DNA of 64,000 bases from NCBI GenBank assembly GCA_934636715.1, contig CAKUBE010000006.1, positions 1 to 64,000 of the forward strand, in the 5' to 3' direction. This document shows positions 41,037 to 50,261 of the stretch, piece by piece. The position numbers and the translations under genes were made by a program. The DNA is from an uncultured Arachnia sp. GTDB taxonomy: Bacteria > Actinomycetota > Actinomycetes > Propionibacteriales > Propionibacteriaceae. The number at the start of each line of letters is the position of its first letter. The stretch's first letter is position 1. Under the pieces are notes generated by a model. The model did no database searches. It saw nothing but the letters and a program-made list of their open reading frames with translations, and was not told the origin of the DNA.

Positions 41037-41825
41037 CTAGATCTTGATGCCCATGCCGGTGAACGCGGTGCGGAAGACGGCGAGTCCGTCGAGGCCGGGG
41101 AGCCGGGCGAGGGACTGGTCGAGCTTGTCGAGCGCCGCGGCCTGGCCGGTGAAGAGGTAGCCCATCACGTCGCGGACCTCGTCGACCTCCATCACGCCGG
41201 AGCCGACAGGGCGCCACGCCTTCTCCATCAGCGCGCGCACCAGCTTCGGCGCGGCCGGCGAGCGGTCCAGCGCCGCGCGGGCCTGCGTCGAGTAGAACGC
41301 GACATGCCGCGTCTCCTGCTGCGCGATCCGCTTCAGCAGCGGCGACAGCGCGGGATGGTCCAGCATCAGGGCGAGCCGGCGGTAGGCGGCGACGGCGGAC
41401 AGCTCGTTGGCCGCGCCCCAGGTCATGTGGACCGCGACGAAGTCGTCGCCGACCAGGTTCGACAGCGCCGACTGCTTCGTGGGGCCGAGGGCCTCGCGCC
41501 AGCCGAGCTTGATCCGCTTGGCCTTGAGCTCGTCGTAGTCGACGACGATGTCGTGGCGCTTCAGCACCGCGGCGAGGGCCTCGCCGTGCCAGAACTCCTC
41601 GCGGTTCCACGTCGTCATGAAGCCGCGGGCCTCGTCCTTGCGGTGGGAGCGCGTGACGAGCAGGTCCCTCAGGTAGCAGGAGGTGTGGTACTCGACGTCG
41701 CACATGTAGCGCAGCACGCGCAGCGTCGCGTCGTCGAGCGGCCGGGTCTCGAAGGCGTCGAAGTCCAGGTCTTCCCATCGCACGCGCTCCGACGTGGCGG
41801 CGAAGTTCTCCAGGTCAAAGGCCAT
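41037..41825 (-). CDS. Ferritin-like diiron protein
   Basis: A 262-residue helical protein with diiron ligands: REEFWHGEAL (ExxH), WGAANELSAV (E) and QQETRHVAFY (ExxH). The pattern is close to acyl-ACP desaturases and related ferritin-like oxygenases, but the protein is shorter. It may oxidise a lipid or another small molecule; the substrate is unknown. It is coupled to an upstream paralogue whose reading frame overlaps by 11 bp. Confidence 0.75.
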   Translation of the reverse strand: MAFDLENFAATSERVRWEDLDFDAFETRPLDDATLRVLRYMCDVEYHTSCYLRDLLVTRSHRKDEARGFMTTWNREEFWHGEALAAVLKRHDIVVDYDELKAKRIKLGWREALGPTKQSALSNLVGDDFVAVHMTWGAANELSAVAAYRRLALMLDHPALSPLLKRIAQQETRHVAFYSTQARAALDRSPAAPKLVRALMEKAWRPVGSGVMEVDEVRDVMGYLFTGQAAALDKLDQSLARLPGLDGLAVFRTAFTGMGIKI

Positions 41826-42687
41826 GACGACTCCTCCGGGCGAACAGTCCTCGGGTGGGGGCCGGCGCGGGACGGCCGTCGCGGTCGGTGCCGGGAACGA
41901 GCCCCACGCCGTCGAGCAGGTCGAGGATGGGGCGCTGCGCCGCGCGGAGCCGTTCCGCGGCGTCGTCGGTGAGGAAGATGTTGCCCAGCGCGCGGGCCTC
42001 GTCGGGGTCCGGCACGCCGACGACGCGCAGCGGCTCCCAGCCGACGAGCGCGAGCCGCGCCGAGATCCTCTCCCTGCGGGAGCGGGCGATCCGGGCGGAG
42101 GCCTCGCGCTGGTAGAAGTCGACGAAGGTCTCGCGGCGGGACACGATCTCGTCGACGACGCGGCGCGCCTCCCCGTCGAGCCGGGGGAGCAACTCCGCGT
42201 ATGCGGCCCGGAGGCTCGCCTCCTGGAGCGCCATCCGGATCATGTGGCCAGCGGTGAAGGGTTCGCCCACAGCCGCCGCGATCGGTGGGACGATCAGCGG
42301 CATGAGACGGTCGACCCAGGCTTCGCGCAGGCGGGCGCCGAGCCGGTTGCGCACGCGCGGCTCGGGCCGTACGCCCGCGGCGTCGAGCACGTCCCTGACC
42401 GCCCAGGCGAGCCACATCCGCTCGTAGGACCACGTGGCGATGAACGCGGTGATGCGGGCCTCGTTTCCCGTCCAGCAGGACAGCATCGAGCGGGTCTCGG
42501 ACAGCCCGGCGCTGTCGAGGCGCCAGAGGAAGGCGAGGTCCGCCGCGGTGATGTCGTCGAGCGGGGTCAGGGCGCCGGTGTCGACGACGATGCGCCCGCG
42601 GGCGTGCTGGACGTACGCATCCACGTCGAAGTGTGTGAAGAGGACATCGCCTCGAGAAGCGTCCGAGAAGGCGCGTTTCGGGACCAT
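41815..42687 (-). CDS. Ferritin-like paralogue without iron ligands
   Basis: A 290-residue protein from ATG 42,687 with AGGAG at good spacing. It aligns by eye to the downstream diiron protein (PLDDIT..., FIATWSYERMWLAWAV against PLDDAT..., FMTTWNREEFWHGEAL). The metal ligands are lost: the first ExxH aligns with RxxL, the ANEL Glu with His, and ETRH with ETFV. It therefore cannot make the same diiron centre and may be a structural partner. Function unknown. Confidence 0.65.
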   Translation of the reverse strand: MVPKRAFSDASRGDVLFTHFDVDAYVQHARGRIVVDTGALTPLDDITAADLAFLWRLDSAGLSETRSMLSCWTGNEARITAFIATWSYERMWLAWAVRDVLDAAGVRPEPRVRNRLGARLREAWVDRLMPLIVPPIAAAVGEPFTAGHMIRMALQEASLRAAYAELLPRLDGEARRVVDEIVSRRETFVDFYQREASARIARSRRERISARLALVGWEPLRVVGVPDPDEARALGNIFLTDDAAERLRAAQRPILDLLDGVGLVPGTDRDGRPAPAPTRGLFARRSRHGL

Positions 42688-42776
42688 CTGCTCCTGCCTG
42701 TTCGACCGTTGCCGTGATTCTCCTTCCGAGCGTAGCCGGAAGCGACGAACCTGCCGACCGTCCATAGACTCGTCTC

Positions 42777-43658
42777 ATGCAGGAACCAGTCGCCAGGACG
42801 CTCGCCGTTCGGCTCGTCGACTGGTACGGGCCGAACGCGCGCGACCTGCCGTGGCGTCGTCCGGGGTTCGGAGCCTGGGGCGTGCTGGTGAGCGAGTTCA
42901 TGCTGCAGCAGACGCCCGTGAACCGCGTGATACCGATGCTGGAGGCATGGCTGGAGCGCTGGCCGACCCCCGCGGCGCTCGCCGCCGCGACGCCGGCCGA
43001 GGCGGTGCACCAGTGGGCGAACCTCGGCTATCCGCGCCGGGCGCTGTGGTTGCGGGAGGCCGCCGTCCAGATCAGGGACCGGCACGACGGCGTCGTCCCG
43101 AGCGACGTCGACGACCTCCTCGCGCTCAAGGGGATCGGCGATTACACCGCGAGGGCCGTCGCGGTCTTCGCCTACGGCGAGCGGCATCCCGTCGTCGACA
43201 CGAACACGCGCAGGGTCCTGGCACGGGCCGTCGAGGGGCGCTCGCAGCCCGGCCCTCCTTCACGGCGCGATCTGGCGACGATGGCGCGCCTCCTGCCGCA
43301 CGATCCCGGCCCGGCGGCAGTGGTCAACGCCGCCGCCATGGAGCTCGGCGCCACGGTGTGCCTGTCCCGGGAGCCGCAGTGCGGCCGGTGCCCCGTCGTC
43401 GACCTGTGCTCTTGGCACGCCGCCGGACACCCCGACACCGGGGATGAGCGGCGGAAGCAGGCCGCCTACGAAGGCAGCGACAGGCAGGCGCGCGGTGCCG
43501 TCCTCCGGGCCTTGCGGCACGCGGCGAGCCACGCCTTGCCCACGGCCGCCGTGTGCGCGGACTGGCCGGACGCCGACCAGCGCGATCGGGCGATCGCCTC
43601 GCTCGCGGCGGACGGCCTGGTCGAGTCTCGGGGCGGCCAACTCCGCCTTCCGACGTGA
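42777..43658 (+). CDS. mutY: A/G-specific adenine glycosylase
   Basis: A 293-residue repair enzyme that removes adenine opposite 8-oxoguanine. FMLQQTPVNRVIP (helix with catalytic Glu missing from the usual LQQT-V spacing but otherwise typical), helix-hairpin-helix LKGIGDYTARAVAVFAYGE with Asp in PVVDTNTRRV, and the Fe-S motif C-x6-C-x2-C-x5-C (CLSREPQCGRCPVVDLC). It lacks the long NUDIX-like C-terminal domain of E. coli MutY, as in many actinobacteria. Confidence 0.9.
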   Translation: MQEPVARTLAVRLVDWYGPNARDLPWRRPGFGAWGVLVSEFMLQQTPVNRVIPMLEAWLERWPTPAALAAATPAEAVHQWANLGYPRRALWLREAAVQIRDRHDGVVPSDVDDLLALKGIGDYTARAVAVFAYGERHPVVDTNTRRVLARAVEGRSQPGPPSRRDLATMARLLPHDPGPAAVVNAAAMELGATVCLSREPQCGRCPVVDLCSWHAAGHPDTGDERRKQAAYEGSDRQARGAVLRALRHAASHALPTAAVCADWPDADQRDRAIASLAADGLVESRGGQLRLPT

Positions 43659-43704
43659 GCGCTGCTTGACCAGTGGGACGCGGCGCGCGTAGCGTTGACC
43701 AGCT

Positions 43705-45543
43705 ATGCGCGACTTCCCTCCAGAGGTGACCGCCTCCGATATTCCCACCACTCGTGGACCCAGTGCCTTCCTGCGCTGGATGGTTCGCGATCAGTTCGTC
43801 GTGGTCTTTTCCATGACGCTGTTGGTGGTGGCCTGGCAGCTGCCGAGCGTCCTCTCGCCGTGGCTGATCGGCAAGGCGATCGACGCGGGCATGCTCGGGC
43901 GCGACATGTGGGCCACCGTCGGCTGGACCTCGCTGCTGCTCGTCAGCATGGTGCTGGGTGCCGCCGGCGGCATCCTGCAGCACACCTTGGTGGTGCGGAG
44001 CTGGCTGATCGCGCTGTACGGCACGCAGAAGCGGGTCGGCCACACGACGGGGCGGCTGGGGCATGTGCTCGGGCGCCGCGTGCCGACGGGCGAGGTGCTG
44101 AGCGTCAGCTCGTCGGACTCCGACGTCTTCGGCGCGACCCTCGAGGTGCTCGCCAGGCTCATCGGGTCGCTGCTCGCGTTCGGCCTGGTGTGCGTGCTGA
44201 TGTTCACGACGTCGCCGAAGCTCGCCGTCGTCGTGCTGGTGCTCTCGCCGCTGCTGCTCGCGGCCTCGACACCGGTGCTGCGCCCGCTCAGTGCGGCGCA
44301 GCTCGCCGAGCGCACCCAGAGCGCCGAGCTCACCTCGCTGGCCACGGACATCGTCGCGGGCCTGCGTATCCTGCGCGGCGTCGGCGGCGAGGAGACGTTC
44401 GGCGCCAACTACGTGCGGCAGTCGCAGAAGGTGCGGCGCCTCGGCGTGCGGGTCGGGACGTGGCAGGGCGTCGTCGAGTCCATCTCGGTGCTGGTCTCGG
44501 GCGGTCTCCTCGTGCTCGTCGTCTACCTCGGCACGCACGAGCTGGCGGCCGGCCGCCTCACCGTGGGCCAGCTGATCAGCTTCGTCGGCTACGCCCTCTA
44601 CATGCTGTGGCCGCTGCAGACGTTCTTCGACTTCTCCCAGAAGTGGATCGCGGCGCTGGTCGCGGCGCGCAAGACCAGCGTGCTCTTCACCTCGCCGACG
44701 CCGTGGCGCCCCGCCACCCGCGAGGTGGCGCCGTCGCCGCGCCTGGTCGACGAGGCTTCCGGGCTCGTGGTCGAGCCCGTCCGGTTCCTCGGCCTGGTGA
44801 GCGCGGACCCCGATGCCTCGGCGGCACTGATCGACAGGCTCGGCCGGTACCTGCCGACCGATGCCGTCGAGAACGTGGACGCGGACGAGACCCTCAGCGG
44901 GCGCGAGCGACGAAGGGCCGAGCGCGAGCTGCGCGCGCAACGCGAGGCCGTCGCGGCCGCCGACGCCGAGCGCGCCGCGGGGACGTGGGGCGTCACGGCC
45001 GACGGCGTCGACCTCGCGGATCTCGACCTCGAGTCGCTCCGCCGCCGCGTTCTCGTCGCGGACACCGCCGCGATGCTGTTCTCGGGAACCCTGCAGGACG
45101 CCGTCGACCCCTGGGGAACGCACACGCGCGAGCAGGCGGAGGCCGCGCTGGTCACCGCCTGCGCCGAGGACGTCTTCGACGCCCTGCCCGGCGGTTGGCA
45201 GGGCGCGATCGACGAGAAGGGACGCGGGCTCTCGTGCGGTCAGCGGCAGCGCGTCGTCCTCGCGCGCGCCCTCGTCGCGGACCCGGACGTCCTGTGCCTC
45301 GTGGAGCCGACCTCCGCCGTCGACGCGCACACCGAGTCGCGGATCGCGCCGCGCCTCGTCGCGCACCGTGCAGGAAGGACGACCGTCGTCGCGACGGCAT
45401 CGCCGCTGATCCTGCACTCCGCCGACGAGGTGGCGTTCCTGTCGGACGGCCGGATCGTGGCGCGGGGGAGCCACCTCGCGCTGCTCGATCGGCCGGACTA
45501 CCGCCGGGTGGTCGCGCGGGGAATGGACAAGGACGATGAGTGA
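43705..45543 (+). CDS. ABC exporter subunit with degenerate Walker A
   Basis: A 612-residue half-transporter: membrane domain (residues ~20-330, six segments) and ATPase domain (~350-600). Instead of a Walker A P-loop it has GLVSADPDASAALIDRLG, so it should not bind ATP normally. The signature is LSCGQRQRVVLARAL and the Walker B is VLCLVEPTS. It overlaps the next ABC gene by 8 bp and the two will form a heterodimer. Confidence 0.85.
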   Translation: MRDFPPEVTASDIPTTRGPSAFLRWMVRDQFVVVFSMTLLVVAWQLPSVLSPWLIGKAIDAGMLGRDMWATVGWTSLLLVSMVLGAAGGILQHTLVVRSWLIALYGTQKRVGHTTGRLGHVLGRRVPTGEVLSVSSSDSDVFGATLEVLARLIGSLLAFGLVCVLMFTTSPKLAVVVLVLSPLLLAASTPVLRPLSAAQLAERTQSAELTSLATDIVAGLRILRGVGGEETFGANYVRQSQKVRRLGVRVGTWQGVVESISVLVSGGLLVLVVYLGTHELAAGRLTVGQLISFVGYALYMLWPLQTFFDFSQKWIAALVAARKTSVLFTSPTPWRPATREVAPSPRLVDEASGLVVEPVRFLGLVSADPDASAALIDRLGRYLPTDAVENVDADETLSGRERRRAERELRAQREAVAAADAERAAGTWGVTADGVDLADLDLESLRRRVLVADTAAMLFSGTLQDAVDPWGTHTREQAEAALVTACAEDVFDALPGGWQGAIDEKGRGLSCGQRQRVVLARALVADPDVLCLVEPTSAVDAHTESRIAPRLVAHRAGRTTVVATASPLILHSADEVAFLSDGRIVARGSHLALLDRPDYRRVVARGMDKDDE

Positions 45544-47464
45544 CATGACCGAGCTGCTGCCCGGGTCGGCGGACAGCTGGCGCGAGGAGTCGCCCGCGCC
45601 GCGGGTGCCGCCGTCGCTGGTCGTCGACCGCACCCTGCCGACCGCCGCGCGGCTGGCGGCCTGGAAGGCGCGCCACGCCGAGCGCGGCGTGCGCGCGAGG
45701 GACGTCTTCCACGCTTCGCGGCACCCCGAACGCGGCCTACCCGTCGCGCGCGCCCGCCGCGCCTTCGGGTTCGTCCGGCAGCTGCTCACGACCCGCAAGG
45801 CCGCCGTCATCCTGCTGCTGACCTTCAACGTGCTGGCGGCGGCGTCGTCGCTCGTCATCCCGCGGATCCTCGGCGACCTCGTCGACGACGCGGCCTCCGG
45901 CTCCGAGCTGGGGCAGACCGACGCCGTCCTGCTGGGGGTGCTCGTCTTCGTGCTCGCGCAGGCGGCGTTCACCTTCCTGGCCAAGCGCGCCGACGCCGTG
46001 CTCGGCTACGACCTGCTCGCCGCCGCGCGCGAGTACATCGTCCAGACCGTGCTCCGGCTGCCGCTCGGCAAGGTCGAGTCGGCGTCGAGCGGCGACCTGA
46101 TCACGCGCATCACGGCGGACGTCAGCAAGATGAGCGCGTCGGTGCGCTGGGCGCTGCCGCAGCTGGTCACGTCGATCACGATGGTCGTCCTGACGGTGGT
46201 TGCGCTGCTGCTCAACTCGCCCCTGCTCACGCTGCCGGTGATCTCCTCGATCGTCATCCTCTACCTCGCCGCGCGACCGTACCTGAGGAACGCCGCCGCC
46301 GGGTACATCACCGAGCAGGCCACCTACAGCCGCATCAACTCGACGATCACGGAGACCATCGAGGGCGCGCGCACCGTCGAGGCCCTCGGACTGCGGCGGC
46401 TCCGCCAGCAGCGGCTCGACGACGACATCGCCGAGTCGGCCCAGGCCGAGCGCTACACCATGAGCCTGCGGAACCTGCTGTTCATCTGGCTCGACTTCGC
46501 GTTCCAGCTGCCCATCGTGCTCGTCGTGCTGCTCGGCACGTGGGGCTTCGGTGCGGACCTGGTGACGATCGGCCAGGTGACGACGGCCGCGATCTACCTG
46601 CAGCAACTGGTGGGGCCGCTCGACCGGCTCATCCAGGTCGCCGACAACCTGCAGGTGGGCGTCGCCTCGACCACCCGCCTCCTCGGCGTTGCCGAGGTGC
46701 CCGACGACCGGACGCCCGGCGAGGCGCTTCCCGAGGCGTCCGACGTCGAGGGCAGGGACCTGCGCTTCGCGTACCGGGCCGATCACGACGTGCTGCACGG
46801 CGTCGACCTCGCGCTGCGGCCGGGGGAGCGGTTGGCGATCGTCGGGCCGTCGGGGTCGGGGAAGTCGACGCTCGGCCGGCTCGTCGCCGGCATCAACCGG
46901 CCGCGGACGGGCGACGTCCGCGTCGGAGGGATCGACGTCATGGACCTGCCCCTCGACGTCCTGCGCACCGAGGTGTGCCTCGTCACGCAGGAGCATCACG
47001 TGTTCGTCGGCAGCGTCCGCGACAACGTCGTGCTCGCCCGGGAGGGCGCCGCGACCGACGAGATGGTGTGGCGCGCGCTGCGGGCCGTGGACGCCGACGA
47101 CTGGGTCGGCAAGCTGCCGGACGGCCTCGGCACCCTGCTCGGCCACGGCCACTCGTCGCTGACGCCTGCCCAGGCGCAGCAGATCGCCCTCGCCCGGCTC
47201 ATGGTCGCGGACCCGCACACGCTCGTGCTCGACGAGGCGACCTCGCTGATCGACCCGCGCACCGCCCGTCACCTGGAGGGCTCGATGGCGGCGCTGCTGG
47301 CCGATCGCACGGTCGTCGCCATCGCCCACCGGCTGCACACGGCCCACGACGCGGACCGGATCGCGGTGGTCATCGACGGCAGGATCGCGGAGTTCGGCAG
47401 CCACGACGAGCTGCTCGCGGCCGACGGCGAGTACGCCCACCTCTGGCGCACCTGGAGCAGCTGA
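45536..47464 (+). CDS. ABC exporter subunit with degenerate signature motif
   Basis: A 642-residue half-transporter. After a ~75-residue soluble start come six membrane segments (to ~370), then an ATPase domain with normal Walker A (GPSGSGKSTLGRL) and Walker B (TLVLDEATS). The signature LSGGQ is replaced by LTPAQAQQIALARL. Paired with the upstream subunit, only one composite ATP site (this Walker A with the partner's LSCGQ) would work. Substrate unknown; such heterodimers often export drugs or lipids. Confidence 0.88.
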   Translation: MSDMTELLPGSADSWREESPAPRVPPSLVVDRTLPTAARLAAWKARHAERGVRARDVFHASRHPERGLPVARARRAFGFVRQLLTTRKAAVILLLTFNVLAAASSLVIPRILGDLVDDAASGSELGQTDAVLLGVLVFVLAQAAFTFLAKRADAVLGYDLLAAAREYIVQTVLRLPLGKVESASSGDLITRITADVSKMSASVRWALPQLVTSITMVVLTVVALLLNSPLLTLPVISSIVILYLAARPYLRNAAAGYITEQATYSRINSTITETIEGARTVEALGLRRLRQQRLDDDIAESAQAERYTMSLRNLLFIWLDFAFQLPIVLVVLLGTWGFGADLVTIGQVTTAAIYLQQLVGPLDRLIQVADNLQVGVASTTRLLGVAEVPDDRTPGEALPEASDVEGRDLRFAYRADHDVLHGVDLALRPGERLAIVGPSGSGKSTLGRLVAGINRPRTGDVRVGGIDVMDLPLDVLRTEVCLVTQEHHVFVGSVRDNVVLAREGAATDEMVWRALRAVDADDWVGKLPDGLGTLLGHGHSSLTPAQAQQIALARLMVADPHTLVLDEATSLIDPRTARHLEGSMAALLADRTVVAIAHRLHTAHDADRIAVVIDGRIAEFGSHDELLAADGEYAHLWRTWSS

Positions 47465-47522
47465 GCGCCGCGTTTGCCAGGATCGGTTCGGGGTACGGGG
47501 AGGTCTCATGAAGGAGGCGCGT

Positions 47523-47795
47523 ATGCCCAAGCGAGAAGATCCGGGCCCTTCGGTAAAGGACAAGGAAATGTACGAGGCGCTGCGCGACGACGGTGCGAGC
47601 AAGGAGAAGGCCGCCCGCATCGCCAACGCCGCGGCTGCTTCATCGCGCGAGGCGGTGGGGCGCAGAGGCGGTTCGGCCAAGGACTACGACGACCGCACCA
47701 AGCAGGAACTGCTGCAGCGTGCGCGGGAGCTCGGCATCGAGGGCCGCTCCCGGATGTCGAAGTCGGAGCTGATCGACGCCCTGCGCACCCACTGA
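47523..47795 (+). CDS. Small protein with Rho N-terminal/SAP-like domain (DUF7218)
   Basis: A 90-residue protein. The N-terminal half (KDKEMYEALRDDGASKEKAARIANAAA) is typical of short actinobacterial proteins of this type; the C-terminal half (TKQELLQRARELGIEGRSRMSKSELIDALR) is the Rho-N/SAP helix pair that can bind nucleic acid. ATG 47,523 is chosen for the AAGGAGG 6 bases before it. Confidence 0.75.
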   Translation: MPKREDPGPSVKDKEMYEALRDDGASKEKAARIANAAAASSREAVGRRGGSAKDYDDRTKQELLQRARELGIEGRSRMSKSELIDALRTH

Positions 47796-47823
47796 GCGGC
47801 GCCGCCGTCCTATCGTGGTGAGC

Positions 47824-48132
47824 ATGCAGAAGCCTGAGGAACCCATGGAGCCCGCGGCGGGAGACGTCCTCGCGCTCGTCGCCGACAACACGCACCTGTA
47901 TCCCGGTGCTCGTCTCGCGGCCGACAAGCGTCTCCCTGCCCTTCCGGTCGAGGCGATCGTCCTGTTCCGGGACGATGTCCGCGCGGAGGCCGTGCTGACG
48001 CCGTCGGCGGACGGGTTCGTCCTCGGGGTGGAGCCGTACACGACGGCGGCGGGCACCTCCATCGGGAGGAAGTCCTGGTCCCTGCGGATCGCCGACGACC
48101 TGCTGCGGGTCGGCCGGCTCATCGACGGCTGA
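47824..48132 (+). CDS. Hypothetical protein
   Basis: A 102-residue protein of beta-rich character (AIVLFRDDVRAEAVLTPSADGFVLGVEPY). No family recognised. It follows the previous gene by 28 bp and precedes the esterase by 35 bp, all in the same direction. Confidence 0.6.
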   Translation: MQKPEEPMEPAAGDVLALVADNTHLYPGARLAADKRLPALPVEAIVLFRDDVRAEAVLTPSADGFVLGVEPYTTAAGTSIGRKSWSLRIADDLLRVGRLIDG

Positions 48133-48167
48133 GTCGAAGCGGCTGCCCTCCCGCTACGGTGAGGATC

Positions 48168-49646
48168 ATGCGGAGCGCTGATGATCTCGTGGACGTGGCG
48201 ACGACGGCGGGAGCCGTCCGCGGCCGATGGCGCGCGGTGCCGGGAAGCGAGGCGCGGTCCGCCGCGTTCCTCGGCATCCCGTTCGCCGAGGCGCCCGTCG
48301 GGGAGCTGCGGTTCGCGGCGCCCGCGCCGAAGAAGCCGTGGGAGGGCGTGCGCGACGCGCTCGCGTTCGGCGCGACCGCGCAGCGCGGCGACCCGGGAGT
48401 GACGCTGATCCCCGAGCCCTCCGTCGAGGGCGAGAGCACGCTCAACGTGAACGTCTTCACGCCGTCGCCGGTTCCGGTGCGGCCAGGCGAGGGGCTGCCG
48501 GTCATGGTGTGGATCCACGGCGGCGGGTATGTCGCGGGGTCGCCTGCCGGCGAGTGGTACGACGGCCGCAACTTCACCCGCGACGGCGTCGTCACGGTCA
48601 CCATCTCCTACCGGCTCGGCTTCGACGGCTTCGGGTGGATCGAGGGCGCACCGCAGAACCGCGGCGTGCTCGACTGGCTCCTCGCCCTCGAATGGGTGCA
48701 GCAGAACATCGTCGCGTTCGGCGGCGACCCCGGCCGGGTCACGATCGCGGGACAGTCCGCAGGCGGTGGCGCGGTCCTGACACTGCTGGGCATGGAGCGG
48801 GCGCAGCACCTGTTCCATCGCGCGTATGCGATCTCCGGCGCGACCGCCGATGTGTCGACCGCGCGGGCGCGGCGCCTCGGCGAGGAGGTCGCGCGGGAGG
48901 CGGGCGTGCCGCCGACGCGAGACGGCTTCAGCGCCCTCCCGGAGGAGCGCATCCTGGAGCTCCAGGCGAAGGCGACCGAGTTCGGTGCGGACTCGCTCGC
49001 CACCATCGTCGAGGAGGGCCTCCAGCTCGGCCCGGTCGTCGACGGCGACCTCATCAAGCGACCCACGCGGGAGTCGTTCCGGATGGGGATCGGCTCCGAC
49101 AAGCCGCTCGTCCTCGGCGCCACCGACGACGAGTTCACCACGGTGTTCGAGGCGGCGGGACCGAAGCTCCGGTGGGTGCCTCGCTTCCTCCTGCTGAACA
49201 AGCTCGGGCTTCCGAAGGGCGCCCGGAAGCGGTATCTGGCCGACAACGCCGATGTCGTCGCGCTCGGCAAGGCGCGGCTGGCGGGGCGGATCGTGACGGA
49301 CATGATGTTCCGCGTGACGGTGCCGAGGGTTGTCGCCGATCGCGACACGGCGCCCACGTGGACCTACCGATTCTCGTGGCCGTCGGGACGGTTCGGCTAC
49401 GCCGAGCACTGCCTCGACGTGCCGTTCTTCTTCGACTGCCTCGACGGCCCCGCGATGGAGCCGCTCGCGGGTCCGAACCCGCCGCAGTCGCTCGCGGACG
49501 AGGTCCACGGCGCCGCGGTGAGGTTCGTGGTCGACGGCGACCCCGGGTGGCCGCGTCACGACGCCGCCATCCGGATCACGAGGGTCTACGACCTCCCGTC
49601 GCGCGACCTGCCCGACGCATACGCCTCTGTCGCGTCGCTGGTCTAG
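48168..49646 (+). CDS. Type B carboxylesterase
   Basis: A 492-residue esterase. RSAAFLGIPFAEAPVGELRFAAP is the type B start signature, VMVWIHGGGYVAGS the oxyanion region, and VTIAGQSAGGGAVL the nucleophile elbow. The acid is likely in LVLGATDDEFTT and the His in GYAEHCLDVPF. Activity toward xenobiotic or natural esters is expected. Its stop shares CTAG with the convergent VOC gene. Confidence 0.88.
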   Translation: MRSADDLVDVATTAGAVRGRWRAVPGSEARSAAFLGIPFAEAPVGELRFAAPAPKKPWEGVRDALAFGATAQRGDPGVTLIPEPSVEGESTLNVNVFTPSPVPVRPGEGLPVMVWIHGGGYVAGSPAGEWYDGRNFTRDGVVTVTISYRLGFDGFGWIEGAPQNRGVLDWLLALEWVQQNIVAFGGDPGRVTIAGQSAGGGAVLTLLGMERAQHLFHRAYAISGATADVSTARARRLGEEVAREAGVPPTRDGFSALPEERILELQAKATEFGADSLATIVEEGLQLGPVVDGDLIKRPTRESFRMGIGSDKPLVLGATDDEFTTVFEAAGPKLRWVPRFLLLNKLGLPKGARKRYLADNADVVALGKARLAGRIVTDMMFRVTVPRVVADRDTAPTWTYRFSWPSGRFGYAEHCLDVPFFFDCLDGPAMEPLAGPNPPQSLADEVHGAAVRFVVDGDPGWPRHDAAIRITRVYDLPSRDLPDAYASVASLV

Positions 49647-50182
49647 ACCTGCTCCGCCTCGGGATCACGCAGGTTCGCCATCGCGTCCAGCAGGGTGTCG
49701 CGGATGTAGGCGAGCTCTGGGGAGACGGCGGCCCAGTCCTCGGCGGGGGCGTCGCCGTCCCAGGCGTCCGCGTGCGCGGCCTCGTCCCAGACAAGCTCGC
49801 CGTGCTGCCAGACCCACCAGATGTTCGCGGCCGGGTCCTGGACGCGGGAGAACTGGGTGCCGAAGAAGTCGGTCGGCTGGGTGAGGATCCGCGCGCCCCG
49901 GGCGACGGCCCGTTCCAGGGTGGCCTCGATGTCGTCGACATAGATCTGCAGGAAGCTCGGGGTGAAAGCCCAGCCGGGCTTGCGCTCGGCGAGCATGATC
50001 GTGGTGGTGCCGACCACCACCTCGCCCTGCAGCAGCAGGCCGTCGACGTCGACGGTGCGCGACTCCAGCCGCTCGACGCCGCCGAAGACCTCGATGATGA
50101 AGGCCGAGATCTCCTCGGCGCCGTGCGTGATGATGAACGGGTTGACGGTGGCGTAGCCCTCGGGCGCTGCGGGAATGGACAT
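49643..50182 (-). CDS. VOC/glyoxalase-like protein
   Basis: A 179-residue protein: TVNPFIITHGAEEISAFIIEVFG is a typical PhnB-like VOC entry, then TTTIMLAERKPGW and IYVDDIEATLERAVARGARILTQPTDFFGTQFSRVQDP. Likely a single VOC fold with a C-terminal extension. Function unknown. ATG 50,182 has AAGGAG 7 bases before it. An AraC regulator gene lies upstream in the same direction. Confidence 0.8.
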   Translation of the reverse strand: MSIPAAPEGYATVNPFIITHGAEEISAFIIEVFGGVERLESRTVDVDGLLLQGEVVVGTTTIMLAERKPGWAFTPSFLQIYVDDIEATLERAVARGARILTQPTDFFGTQFSRVQDPAANIWWVWQHGELVWDEAAHADAWDGDAPAEDWAAVSPELAYIRDTLLDAMANLRDPEAEQV

Positions 50183-50261
50183 CTTCTGCTCCTTGGTCGG
50201 TGGTAGCTGATGCCTCAATTCCACCAATCAGGGTGCCTCGGCGGATTGAAGATTTCCGCCA

